Part shown: positions 1 through 6,179 of the stretch, in pieces
How positions within the stretch are numbered: the stretch's first letter is position 1
How the letters are laid out: each line of letters opens with the position of its first letter
Assembly: GCA_964443005.1 (NCBI GenBank)
Contig: CAYUBI010000077.1
Coordinates: forward strand, 1-11,226
Length of the DNA: 11,226 nucleotides
Origin: CAYUBI01 sp964443005
GTDB taxonomy: Bacteria > Margulisbacteria > Riflemargulisbacteria > GWF2-35-9 > CAYUBI01
Direction of reading: 5' to 3'
Notes under the pieces: model-generated
The model's input: only the letters and a program-made list of their open reading frames with translations
What the model was told of the DNA's origin: nothing
The model's database searches: none
Translations under genes and position numbers: made by a program

Positions 1-92
1 AAAATTGCTTAATCTTACCTATCTAAATTGTCCTAAAAATGGGGGAAACCGCAGACGATAGTTGGCCCAATATCTACATTGCCTCACTTTTT

Positions 93-123
93 TTGCAAAA
101 AACACTATTTCATATGATATAAT
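93..123 (+). promoter_or_regulatory. Extended -10 promoter for the PIN/antitoxin pair, copy A
   Basis: A perfect -10 hexamer TATAAT lies at 118-123, preceded by TG at 115-116, which makes the extended -10 form TGnTATAAT. A partial -35 (TTGCAA, 93-98) sits 19 bases upstream, slightly long, but an extended -10 tolerates that. The PIN start codon follows 34 bases later, after an AGGGAG ribosome binding site. The only base differing between the two repeat copies (104) is in the spacer. Confidence 0.55.
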
Positions 124-157
124 CATTTTTATTCTCACTAACTAGGGAGTTCATTTT

Positions 158-336
158 ATGATTTCTGTCAAAAAATCCGTTTATTTAGATACAACGATTT
201 TTTACTGACGTGGAATTGCAATCATCTTGCAAATGCAAATAAAAGACAGCATATATCATTATTGAATACAAAGCTGGGCATTGGTATCCCCGCGATCGTA
301 ACACCTATGGAATTATTTAAAGAACAGGAAGGATAA
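158..336 (+). pseudogene. PIN-domain (VapC-like) toxin, internally deleted, copy A
   Basis: The ATG at 158 follows an AGGGAG Shine-Dalgarno and encodes MISVKKSVYLDTTIFY, the usual start of a PIN ribonuclease, with the first metal-binding Asp in the LDTTIF motif. A stop follows at once. In another frame, from about 206, the DNA encodes the family's C-terminal end: LTWNCNHLANANKR, then IPAIVTPMELFKEQEG and TAA at 334-336. Intact members are about 150-170 residues; only about 60 codons remain. The middle, which should carry the other acidic metal ligands, is gone, and the junction (near 205) is out of frame, so no active nuclease is expected. A small antitoxin-like gene starts six bases after the stop. 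Confidence 0.85.
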
Positions 337-341
337 CTACT

Positions 342-521
342 GTGTATACCGATCCAATTTTAGAAGAAAAGTGGAGAGTTCAAAAGGAAATGGCGGAAGC
401 ATCGCAATATAATGTTAAAACACTTGCGCTGATGATTGACAAAGCAAGACCAGCGTTATCAAAAAAATATCACGTTAAGCCAAAATACGCCTCTCGATTT
501 GGTAGTTTTGCAAATAGATAA
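342..521 (+). CDS. Small putative antitoxin partner of the PIN toxin (59 aa), copy A
   Basis: A GTG start at 342 lies 8 bases after an AGGAAGG ribosome binding site that sits in the end of the broken PIN gene. It encodes 59 residues beginning VYTDPILEEKWRVQKEM. This resembles the short proteins with an N-terminal xxDPIxEE motif that often accompany stand-alone PIN toxins of this type; they are thought to be antitoxins or expression partners. That assignment rests on remembered family resemblance and on the gene order. The C-terminal third is rich in Lys and Arg. The frame is intact even though the toxin is destroyed, so it would be an orphan antitoxin, or could neutralise an intact toxin elsewhere. 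Expression would come from the extended -10 promoter at 93-123. Confidence 0.65.
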   Translation: MYTDPILEEKWRVQKEMAEASQYNVKTLALMIDKARPALSKKYHVKPKYASRFGSFANR

Positions 522-610
522 TCGATATTCTGATGTTACATAAATCAGACCACCAACCGCCCAACTCCATGAATAATTAAGCACATTGATAATCGTTCAG
601 GGTGTCCAAT

Positions 611-729
611 TCATGCGACTATCCATTCCCCAACATTGCGCTTTACCGCGTCAAATTCTACGCCTACTAAAACAATCTATCGTTAATTAATTTTTCAAAA
701 GTTTGAATACCAATCGGTAATTTTTTCAT
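611..729 (-). pseudogene. AAA-ATPase-like / PD-(D/E)XK protein remnant, copy A
   Basis: The minus-strand ATG at 729 follows a GAGGAG ribosome binding site and encodes MKKLPIGIQTFEKLIND. This is the typical start of AAA-ATPase-like proteins (PF09820) that carry a C-terminal PD-(D/E)XK nuclease domain (PF08011). A stop comes after 20 residues. In a shifted frame the DNA continues VGVEFDAVKRNVGEW and ends with TGA at 611-613, matching the usual last residues of the same family (GVEFD..KRN...W). Intact members are around 500-600 residues, so about 1.5 kb between the ends is missing. The protein cannot be functional. It converges with the small antitoxin gene on the other strand. Confidence 0.75.
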
Positions 730-820
730 TAAAACAGCTCCTCAACGGCTCGCTACACACAATTAAGTTAATTTAAAAGAAGTATATAGCCAAAATTTCT
801 TATATTCAATCTAAATTCAT

Positions 821-855
821 AAAAAAGCCCCCTAAATCCACCTGAAAGGGGACTT
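821..855 (-). terminator. GC-rich hairpin with T-run (minus-strand terminator or REP-like element)
   Basis: AAGCCCCCT (825-833) and AGGGGACTT (847-855) form a 9-bp stem with one mismatched position. Read on the minus strand the hairpin runs directly into TTTTTT (826-821), the layout of a Rho-independent terminator. It sits just outside the right edge of repeat copy A. It could equally be a dispersed palindromic element. Confidence 0.4.
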
Positions 856-890
856 GGGAAGACGTGCCTAAGCGGTTCTTCAGTTTTGTT

Positions 891-912
891 CCCTTCTCTT
901 TCAGGAGAAGGG
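891..912. repeat. REP-like palindrome
   Basis: CCCTTCTC (891-898) and GAGAAGGG (905-912) form a perfect 8-bp stem with a six-base loop TTTCAG, followed by CTAGGGATGAGG. This core is typical of small dispersed palindromes in intergenic DNA of many bacteria. Neither strand has a T-run after the stem, so it is not a Rho-independent terminator. Confidence 0.6.
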
Positions 913-1017
913 CTAGGGATGAGGCTTACTGACTAATCGGATAGCTGATGATGAGGTCTCGCTACCATTTCCAATGTTGCCAGCAACAACGATAGTTGGC
1001 CCAATATCTACATTGCC
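913..1017 (-). other. Possible gene-tail remnant spanning spacer and repeat copy B
   Basis: The minus strand is open for 34 codons from 1017 to a TAG at 913-915. It reads GNVDIGPTIVVAGNIGNGSE, then ends AIRLVSKPHP. The Gly/Asn/Thr/Val-rich composition resembles the C-terminus of an exported beta-rich protein. A TGA lies immediately upstream, there is no start codon, and the frame ends inside the REP-like element. It may be the last piece of an eroded gene or chance. The repeat boundary at 988/989 falls inside it. Confidence 0.2.
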
Positions 1018-1026
1018 TCACTTTTT

Positions 1027-1057
1027 TTGCAAAAAACGCTATTTCATATGATATAAT
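1027..1057 (+). promoter_or_regulatory. Extended -10 promoter, copy B
   Basis: This is the same promoter as in copy A: TTGCAA (1027-1032) and TATAAT (1052-1057) with TG at 1049-1050. The spacer carries the single inter-copy substitution (G1038), outside both hexamers, so both promoters should be about equally strong. Confidence 0.55.
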
Positions 1058-1091
1058 CATTTTTATTCTCACTAACTAGGGAGTTCATTTT

Positions 1092-1270
1092 ATGATTTCT
1101 GTCAAAAAATCCGTTTATTTAGATACAACGATTTTTTACTGACGTGGAATTGCAATCATCTTGCAAATGCAAATAAAAGACAGCATATATCATTATTGAA
1201 TACAAAGCTGGGCATTGGTATCCCCGCGATCGTAACACCTATGGAATTATTTAAAGAACAGGAAGGATAA
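1092..1270 (+). pseudogene. PIN-domain (VapC-like) toxin, internally deleted, copy B
   Basis: Identical in sequence to the remnant at 158-336. The N-terminal PIN segment (ending DTTIFY) is joined out of frame to the C-terminal segment (LTWNC onward, ending in TAA at 1268-1270). The shared junction shows that the deletion was already fixed before the block was duplicated. No functional nuclease is expected from either copy. Confidence 0.85.
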
Positions 1271-1275
1271 CTACT

Positions 1276-1455
1276 GTGTATACCGATCCAATTTTAGAAG
1301 AAAAGTGGAGAGTTCAAAAGGAAATGGCGGAAGCATCGCAATATAATGTTAAAACACTTGCGCTGATGATTGACAAAGCAAGACCAGCGTTATCAAAAAA
1401 ATATCACGTTAAGCCAAAATACGCCTCTCGATTTGGTAGTTTTGCAAATAGATAA
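1276..1455 (+). CDS. Small putative antitoxin partner of the PIN toxin (59 aa), copy B
   Basis: This has the same 59-residue product as the gene at 342-521, with the same GTG start and the same AGGAAGG ribosome binding site in the tail of the broken PIN gene. It gives the region two identical copies of an apparent antitoxin and no functional cognate toxin in view. The functional assignment rests on its position and on the DPIxEE-type N-terminus, not on a recognised DNA-binding fold. A short, positively charged tail (KPKYASRFGSFANR) ends the protein. Confidence 0.65.
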   Translation: MYTDPILEEKWRVQKEMAEASQYNVKTLALMIDKARPALSKKYHVKPKYASRFGSFANR

Positions 1456-1544
1456 TCGATATTCTGATGTTACATAAATCAGACCACCAACCGCCCAACT
1501 CCATGAATAATTAAGCACATTGATAATCGTTCAGGGTGTCCAAT

Positions 1545-1663
1545 TCATGCGACTATCCATTCCCCAACATTGCGCTTTACCGCGTCAAATTCTACGCCTA
1601 CTAAAACAATCTATCGTTAATTAATTTTTCAAAAGTTTGAATACCAATCGGTAATTTTTTCAT
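1545..1663 (-). pseudogene. AAA-ATPase-like / PD-(D/E)XK protein remnant, copy B
   Basis: Identical to the remnant at 611-729: the MKKLPIGIQTFEKLI start (ATG at 1663, after GAGGAG), a stop after 20 residues, and the family's C-terminal end (GVEFDAVKRN) in another frame up to the TGA at 1545. All catalytic parts (Walker motifs, nuclease core) are missing. Confidence 0.75.
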
Positions 1664-1809
1664 TAAAACAGCTCCTCAACGGCTCGCTACACACAATTAA
1701 GTTAATTTAAAAGAAGTATATAGCCAAAATTTCTTATATTCAATCTAAATTCAGGGACCCCATGAATCCTAGTCTAGCTAATTGGTTACGAGCAAGCCTT
1801 CTGCTATGA

Positions 1810-4800
1810 CTATACCTGCCATAAATTAGTCTTCAACTTTTGAATTTGTTCCTCATCAAAGCCTGCTTTTTTGTACATGCCTTCAAGTATTTGATTTAAT
1901 TTTTCCTTTTTCGTTGGATCATGCAGTATTTTATTAATATTCGGCCATAAACTTTCAAACTTACCAACATCTTCTTTCAAAATCACTTCTGCAATTTGTT
2001 TAATTTCGTGTGGACATTTTATCGTAGCTAACTGCTCTTGTTTTTTAATTTCTTCTTTTTTTTGCTGAATATCATTTTGAAATAACTTGATTGACCGATT
2101 CAGATTGTCCCAAAATTTCAGACCTGGATTAGTAGGGGACTGGGTGCCTAAGGTATCTAGCAATGAAAGTGCGCCAATAATTTCAACATACGATAAGGCC
2201 TGCCGAATATCCTCTACAGATAAGGTGTAAACGTCATTTACCTTAGCGATTTCTTTCACGAGCGACTTGATAGCTTTAAGGCTAACGCCTTCGGAAAATG
2301 CCATAGTCCGCATGTGTAATTTCACGGCTAAATATAATAAAGAATCTTTTTCTGCAATACCATAACGAAGAATAAAATTAGCAGAATAATCTTCATGCGC
2401 AATATTTTGAATTGAAACACCCAAGCTGGATAACTCGTTCACTGTCATATTTCGAAGCGTAATTTGTTGGTTTTGTATTAATTTTTCATATTCAGATGGA
2501 CATATATCTTTTAGCTTTTTCACATTGGCATGCGTTAACTGAAGTAAGGAGGCATTTCCAAATTCATTGCTCATTTCAGTGTTTGAAAAAAACTTAATTT
2601 TGCGTATAGGTGCGTCATCTGCATATTTGTAAGTTTCGACGTCTCCTTTGCCTATATCATGCAACAATATGAATTGTTCAACAAGGTTTTGATTGATTTT
2701 CAATAAATCGACTAACTCTTGATAATCAGGAAGAGTATTTTTAATCAAATAGCGATACCATTGAATCATAAAAGCTAAATGATGCCGAATAGTTGGACCT
2801 TCTTTATGGTAATTGGGCGTTTGTCTTACTTTGGTACTTGCAATCATCGCCTGTGATAATTGTTCATATTTTTTTCTGTTTTCAGGCGTTTTAATAGCAC
2901 GTGAAAAACTTAACTGCTGTTGCAAAAAGTCTTTAATCGATTGATTAACTCGATATAAGTTTTTTCGTTTTACCAAAACTCGTGAATGCACATCCGTTGA
3001 TTTTGCCAAATTTGGATTTTGATACGGCAATAATTCAATATGCCAAGGAAATCCAGCAAGCTTATTTCGTAAATAATTTTTTGTCTTTACAACAAGTTCT
3101 TGAAGCAATACTTCTTTTTCTCCTGATTCTGGATCATGTAGCAATCTATTTTTATCATCACGACAATGGCGTAAACTCTCGGTTATTATAAACCGTATTT
3201 GCGGCATCTTATTTTCTGGAAATTCGCAAATAATGTCATTAAAAACAGACTCACCTAAAATCAACTTTAATTGTGCTATTACCAGCGTATCGCAGTTAAA
3301 TGGATTATTCAAATCTTTCTTCTGTGACTGATTCAACTGTTGAATTGCATGGTAAAGTACCTCAAAATTTTCAGGCTGAGGACCTGACTGATCAAGAAAA
3401 TCTTCAATGGAAATAAAACGATTATAATTAGCATTTGTTTGCCCATTGATTAATCGTGGAGCTGTACGTGCCGGCATATTTAAGCAATCAATAAATTCTA
3501 ATTTGCCCTGTGGATTTCGTGCAATCATATCAACACACACATCATTTGTTAACTCTAGTTTCATTGCCAAAACCTGATAACCCCGATCCTGAAGGCACCG
3601 AGCATTATAAATAATAGCAGCTTCTTGAATCAGAGTATCATGATTATCAAGTTGACTGGCTATTGAAATAATTAATTTATGAATAAAGGGAATATGTTTA
3701 ACAGCATCAATAGCAAAAACTAAATCTGCATCAATATTATCTGCATTAAAAACAAGCTCCAGTGCTTGTTGTGCAATTAACGAATAAGTTTTGAACGATT
3801 CCCTGATTGAATCTTGACATTCTTTTTTTATATCATGATAAAAATCCGAAATTACTTTTTGTAAGGTCGTAGGAGATAAAATCGCACCTTTGGGTGGTCC
3901 TCCACCAACTTCTGCACGAAAACCCCAGTTATCAGCATTACTCAGTGGTTCTAGATTAAAACGTTGACGTTTATCATTTTCTAGTTTTCGCAAAATATCC
4001 GTCAACCGCGTCATATCAAAGCGCCGAGATACAGACGTATCATGCCCAACTGCATTAATAAAATAATGAAATTTAGCTGTAGCACGATATTCGGTTCCAT
4101 GATCATTAAAAACCAACTCGTGATTTATTTCATCAAAAACAATTTTAATTTTTCTGCCAATATCTGGCAAATACACGGGATCTTTAGCAATACTGGTTGG
4201 CGTTCTTCCTGTCAATTTATTTTTTAACGGCTCCATTAAAACAAACGAAGCTCCCTCGCTCGTAATAAAATCATCTAGAAATGCAAGTTTATCTGTAACA
4301 ACACGAAACCCAAGGGGTTTTCGAGCTGCACGTAACAAAGCATGATGCAGCTGCGGATCTGGCGCAGAAGAACTAACACTTAGCTGGTCATCGAATCTGA
4401 GCTTTTTGACGATATTTGGAATTTGTCGATAAAAATTCTGATTATCTATTAGTTTTTTCCCCCAGCCCTTGAGTCCTTTTTGATCCTTTTCATAACTCAG
4501 TCCATGATTATTCATAACATCGTCAATCATGTGTTGCATACGACTAAATTTACCTGCAAGTTCATCTGGTTTCATTGTTGCCAACCACCATGAAAAAAGA
4601 ATGTGAATTAAAATATTCGACTGATAACGGGACAGCTCGTCTTTGCTAGACAGCGGAGGCGGAAACAGTAATTGTTCAAGAGCATAATTATCAGCAGAAA
4701 TGTAATCACTAAGATTAGCAGTTGTTTCCATAAAAGCTAATACTCGAGAAGATAACTCGACACAATGTTGTCGGCAAAATAAAATATACGATGATAATAC

Positions 4801-5265
4801 GGAATCAGGATCAAAATGGCTAATCAAAATAAAATCATTAGCTGAAACATGTTGACCTGATTGATAAAATTTTAGTGCTGCTTGAGTTGCTGTTGAATGC
4901 AATGTTTCTTTTTCATCATGATGATCCAAATTACTATTCTGGAGCTGAATGACTGCCAAGTCAATAAATCGTGAATCATATCCTTTTTCCTGAAGAATAC
5001 CTCGAACCCCCATAATCGAACGGCCAATAGCAAAATCCATAGCATATACATTGCCACCTCTTAGCAATGCTAATTCAAGTGCAGCAGCAATAACATCAGA
5101 AGTATATCCGCGTTGATATAGAAAATTATCACCAGAAGGTGCTTGCACTTTTTTTTCGAGAAGCAACTGTATATTCGCGGATTCATATGACAGAAGTCGC
5201 TGATGTTCTTTTAAACACCAGGATTCTTCTTTTCTATACGGGACACTAATGCTGCGTTTAAACAC
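1810..5265 (-). CDS. Large uncharacterised protein with DHH-like and HD-domain motifs (1151 aa)
   Basis: I do not recognise the whole protein. Two parts stand out. Near the N-terminus there is a D114-H115-H116 motif and then a SHFDPDSVLSS stretch (149-159), resembling the DHH and DxD motifs of DHH phosphoesterases but in the reverse of the usual order. Near the C-terminus there is an HD phosphohydrolase pattern: H828/H829, H869-D870 in LLHDIGKGD, H984, and D1037 in a late helix (LSLLDTLG). HD enzymes bind metal with these residues and often hydrolyse phosphoesters; the substrate here is unknown. The middle (about 290-750) is unassigned. A Lys/Glu-rich, probably coiled-coil segment (about 1060-1085) follows the HD part. 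There is no signal peptide or membrane segment. Translation starts at GTG 5265 behind AGGTGAT; an in-frame stop lies shortly upstream. It lies 54 bp downstream of a same-strand gene and may be co-transcribed. A secreted effector is possible but unproven. Confidence 0.85.
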   Translation of the reverse strand: MFKRSISVPYRKEESWCLKEHQRLLSYESANIQLLLEKKVQAPSGDNFLYQRGYTSDVIAAALELALLRGGNVYAMDFAIGRSIMGVRGILQEKGYDSRFIDLAVIQLQNSNLDHHDEKETLHSTATQAALKFYQSGQHVSANDFILISHFDPDSVLSSYILFCRQHCVELSSRVLAFMETTANLSDYISADNYALEQLLFPPPLSSKDELSRYQSNILIHILFSWWLATMKPDELAGKFSRMQHMIDDVMNNHGLSYEKDQKGLKGWGKKLIDNQNFYRQIPNIVKKLRFDDQLSVSSSAPDPQLHHALLRAARKPLGFRVVTDKLAFLDDFITSEGASFVLMEPLKNKLTGRTPTSIAKDPVYLPDIGRKIKIVFDEINHELVFNDHGTEYRATAKFHYFINAVGHDTSVSRRFDMTRLTDILRKLENDKRQRFNLEPLSNADNWGFRAEVGGGPPKGAILSPTTLQKVISDFYHDIKKECQDSIRESFKTYSLIAQQALELVFNADNIDADLVFAIDAVKHIPFIHKLIISIASQLDNHDTLIQEAAIIYNARCLQDRGYQVLAMKLELTNDVCVDMIARNPQGKLEFIDCLNMPARTAPRLINGQTNANYNRFISIEDFLDQSGPQPENFEVLYHAIQQLNQSQKKDLNNPFNCDTLVIAQLKLILGESVFNDIICEFPENKMPQIRFIITESLRHCRDDKNRLLHDPESGEKEVLLQELVVKTKNYLRNKLAGFPWHIELLPYQNPNLAKSTDVHSRVLVKRKNLYRVNQSIKDFLQQQLSFSRAIKTPENRKKYEQLSQAMIASTKVRQTPNYHKEGPTIRHHLAFMIQWYRYLIKNTLPDYQELVDLLKINQNLVEQFILLHDIGKGDVETYKYADDAPIRKIKFFSNTEMSNEFGNASLLQLTHANVKKLKDICPSEYEKLIQNQQITLRNMTVNELSSLGVSIQNIAHEDYSANFILRYGIAEKDSLLYLAVKLHMRTMAFSEGVSLKAIKSLVKEIAKVNDVYTLSVEDIRQALSYVEIIGALSLLDTLGTQSPTNPGLKFWDNLNRSIKLFQNDIQQKKEEIKKQEQLATIKCPHEIKQIAEVILKEDVGKFESLWPNINKILHDPTKKEKLNQILEGMYKKAGFDEEQIQKLKTNLWQV

Positions 5266-5319
5266 ACAATCACCTATCCATCATTGGCTCTCTCAATTAT
5301 GAAACTGAAAAATCTATTA

Positions 5320-6003
5320 TTATACGTGATCTACCGAAGATGCTTCTAATTTTAGAAAAGCAGCTTGCAACGCAACCAAAGTATCCAATTCTTTACCTTC
5401 TCGAATGTAATTTTTATAAGCTCCATTCATGCGCTGATCCAAAAGACGAGTGACCCATTGAGAGATTAAGGTTAAATCGTTTGTTGTAATTTCTCGTGCA
5501 TCTTGATGATGAGTTGGCTTTGCAGTTAACGAACAAATTGTTCCATCTTTTTTAATCTGAAACGTGAATTTCGTATTAGTCAGAGGCGCAAATTTATCAA
5601 AAGAAATATCAACAAGATTTGGTGAATATTGAAATGAAATTTGATTATTTTTGATTACCAAGGCTCCATTTATTCGAATTTGGATATCAAAATCCTTTAC
5701 TGTAAATAAATTTAGGGTAAGATCTTGCTCGGCTTCTTCACTCATTAATTGAGATGAAGTTCCCAACGGAGTCACCATGCCATTAAAATTAAATTCTCCG
5801 CCAACAACCACTAGCTCATTATTTGAGTTTTTAACTGTTAATTTTTCTGAATTAACTTGGATTTGTGGATTCTTTAAAATGTTAGATACAGCTTCTGTTT
5901 TAGGCACCCATTGACCCTTTAATTGTGGCATTCCTATTTCACGAATTGGAACTCCAAAACTATTCATTGAATCTTGTACTGCTGCTACTTTTGTCTTTAC
6001 CAT
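5320..6003 (-). CDS. Hypothetical protein (227 aa)
   Basis: I recognise no family. The start at ATG 6003 (MVKTKVAAVQDSM) is chosen because a strong GGAGG ribosome binding site lies a few bases upstream; the open frame runs on to 6111 only through unsupported codons. The protein is soluble-looking, with no signal peptide or membrane helix. Residues about 45-175 alternate hydrophobic and polar positions (for example LVVVGGEFNFNG, DIQIRINGALVI), which suggests a beta-sandwich or barrel. The last 50 residues look helical. It heads a probable two-gene minus-strand unit with the 1151-residue gene 54 bp downstream and is divergent from the methyltransferase-like gene, so the three may share a regulatory region. 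It could be a partner or chaperone of the large protein, but that is only a guess from position. Confidence 0.8.
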   Translation of the reverse strand: MVKTKVAAVQDSMNSFGVPIREIGMPQLKGQWVPKTEAVSNILKNPQIQVNSEKLTVKNSNNELVVVGGEFNFNGMVTPLGTSSQLMSEEAEQDLTLNLFTVKDFDIQIRINGALVIKNNQISFQYSPNLVDISFDKFAPLTNTKFTFQIKKDGTICSLTAKPTHHQDAREITTNDLTLISQWVTRLLDQRMNGAYKNYIREGKELDTLVALQAAFLKLEASSVDHV

Positions 6004-6179
6004 GATATCCTCCATTTTTTGTTCTACGGCCAATCTATCGACACAGAAATTGATTTTTCCCACACTATTTTTACGATTTAGCGAAATTACTAAATTTATT
6101 ATTAAAAGCAATAAAATGTATGGGAATTTAGAAAACTTACAACGATAATTTGAATATATTTCGTATTGGAACTAAAATA
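6004..6179. promoter_or_regulatory. Divergent intergenic region with probable promoters
   Basis: These 176 AT-rich bases separate two divergent genes and must hold the promoter of each. On the minus strand, TTGTAA and TACATT (about 6142 to 6115) are spaced 16 bases apart. On the plus strand, GATAAT (6144-6149) or TATATT (6155-6160) could be a -10, but neither has a good -35. I saw no clear operator palindrome. Confidence 0.3.

Larger units (their letters stand above)
55..819. repeat. Large direct repeat, copy A (765 bp)
   Basis: This block recurs at 989-1753 at a constant offset of 934 bases. Comparing the copies base by base I found one difference, A104 here versus G1038 there. The match stops sharply at both ends: base 54 (g) differs from 988 (a), and base 820 (t) from 1754 (g). 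The ends are not inverted repeats of each other and the flanks show no target-site duplication, so it does not look like a transposon. The unit holds a promoter, a broken PIN toxin gene, a small putative antitoxin gene and a broken AAA-ATPase-like gene. The same deletions occur in both copies, so decay came before duplication. Confidence 0.97.
989..1753. repeat. Large direct repeat, copy B (765 bp)
   Basis: This is the second copy of the block at 55-819, identical except for G1038 in place of A104. It is followed by unrelated sequence beginning GGGACCCC and then the end of the 1151-residue gene. The copies are separated by 169 bp (820-988). Near-identity means the duplication is recent, or that gene conversion keeps the copies alike. 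Confidence 0.97.

Noticed and set aside
1..54. Leading 54 bases as part of a gene or element
   Set aside because: I see no frame, motif or repeat that can be supported in so short a stretch.
891..912. Hairpin as a Rho-independent terminator
   Set aside because: No T-run follows the stem on either strand, so a REP-like element fits better.
55..1753. Insertion sequence or composite transposon
   Set aside because: The repeat copies have no terminal inverted repeats, no target-site duplication and no transposase sequence.
55..1753. CRISPR array
   Set aside because: There are only two long repeats with one spacer, and the repeats contain gene remnants.
1754..1809. Terminator of the 1151-residue gene
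   Set aside because: Only a 4-bp stem (AGCA/TGCT) without a T-run follows the stop, which is too weak to call.
2982..5057. Short open frames at 2982-3191 (+), 4042-4227 (+) and 4872-5057 (-)
   Set aside because: All lie inside the intact 1151-residue gene in other frames, without convincing ribosome binding sites.
6004..6111. N-terminal extension of the 227-residue protein to a TTG at 6111
   Set aside because: A strong GGAGG ribosome binding site directly precedes the ATG at 6003, and the extension has no supporting signal.
6150..6179. TTG start for the methyltransferase-like gene
   Set aside because: No ribosome binding site is visible before it. The ATG at 6180 is the more likely start, although its own site (TTGGA) is modest.
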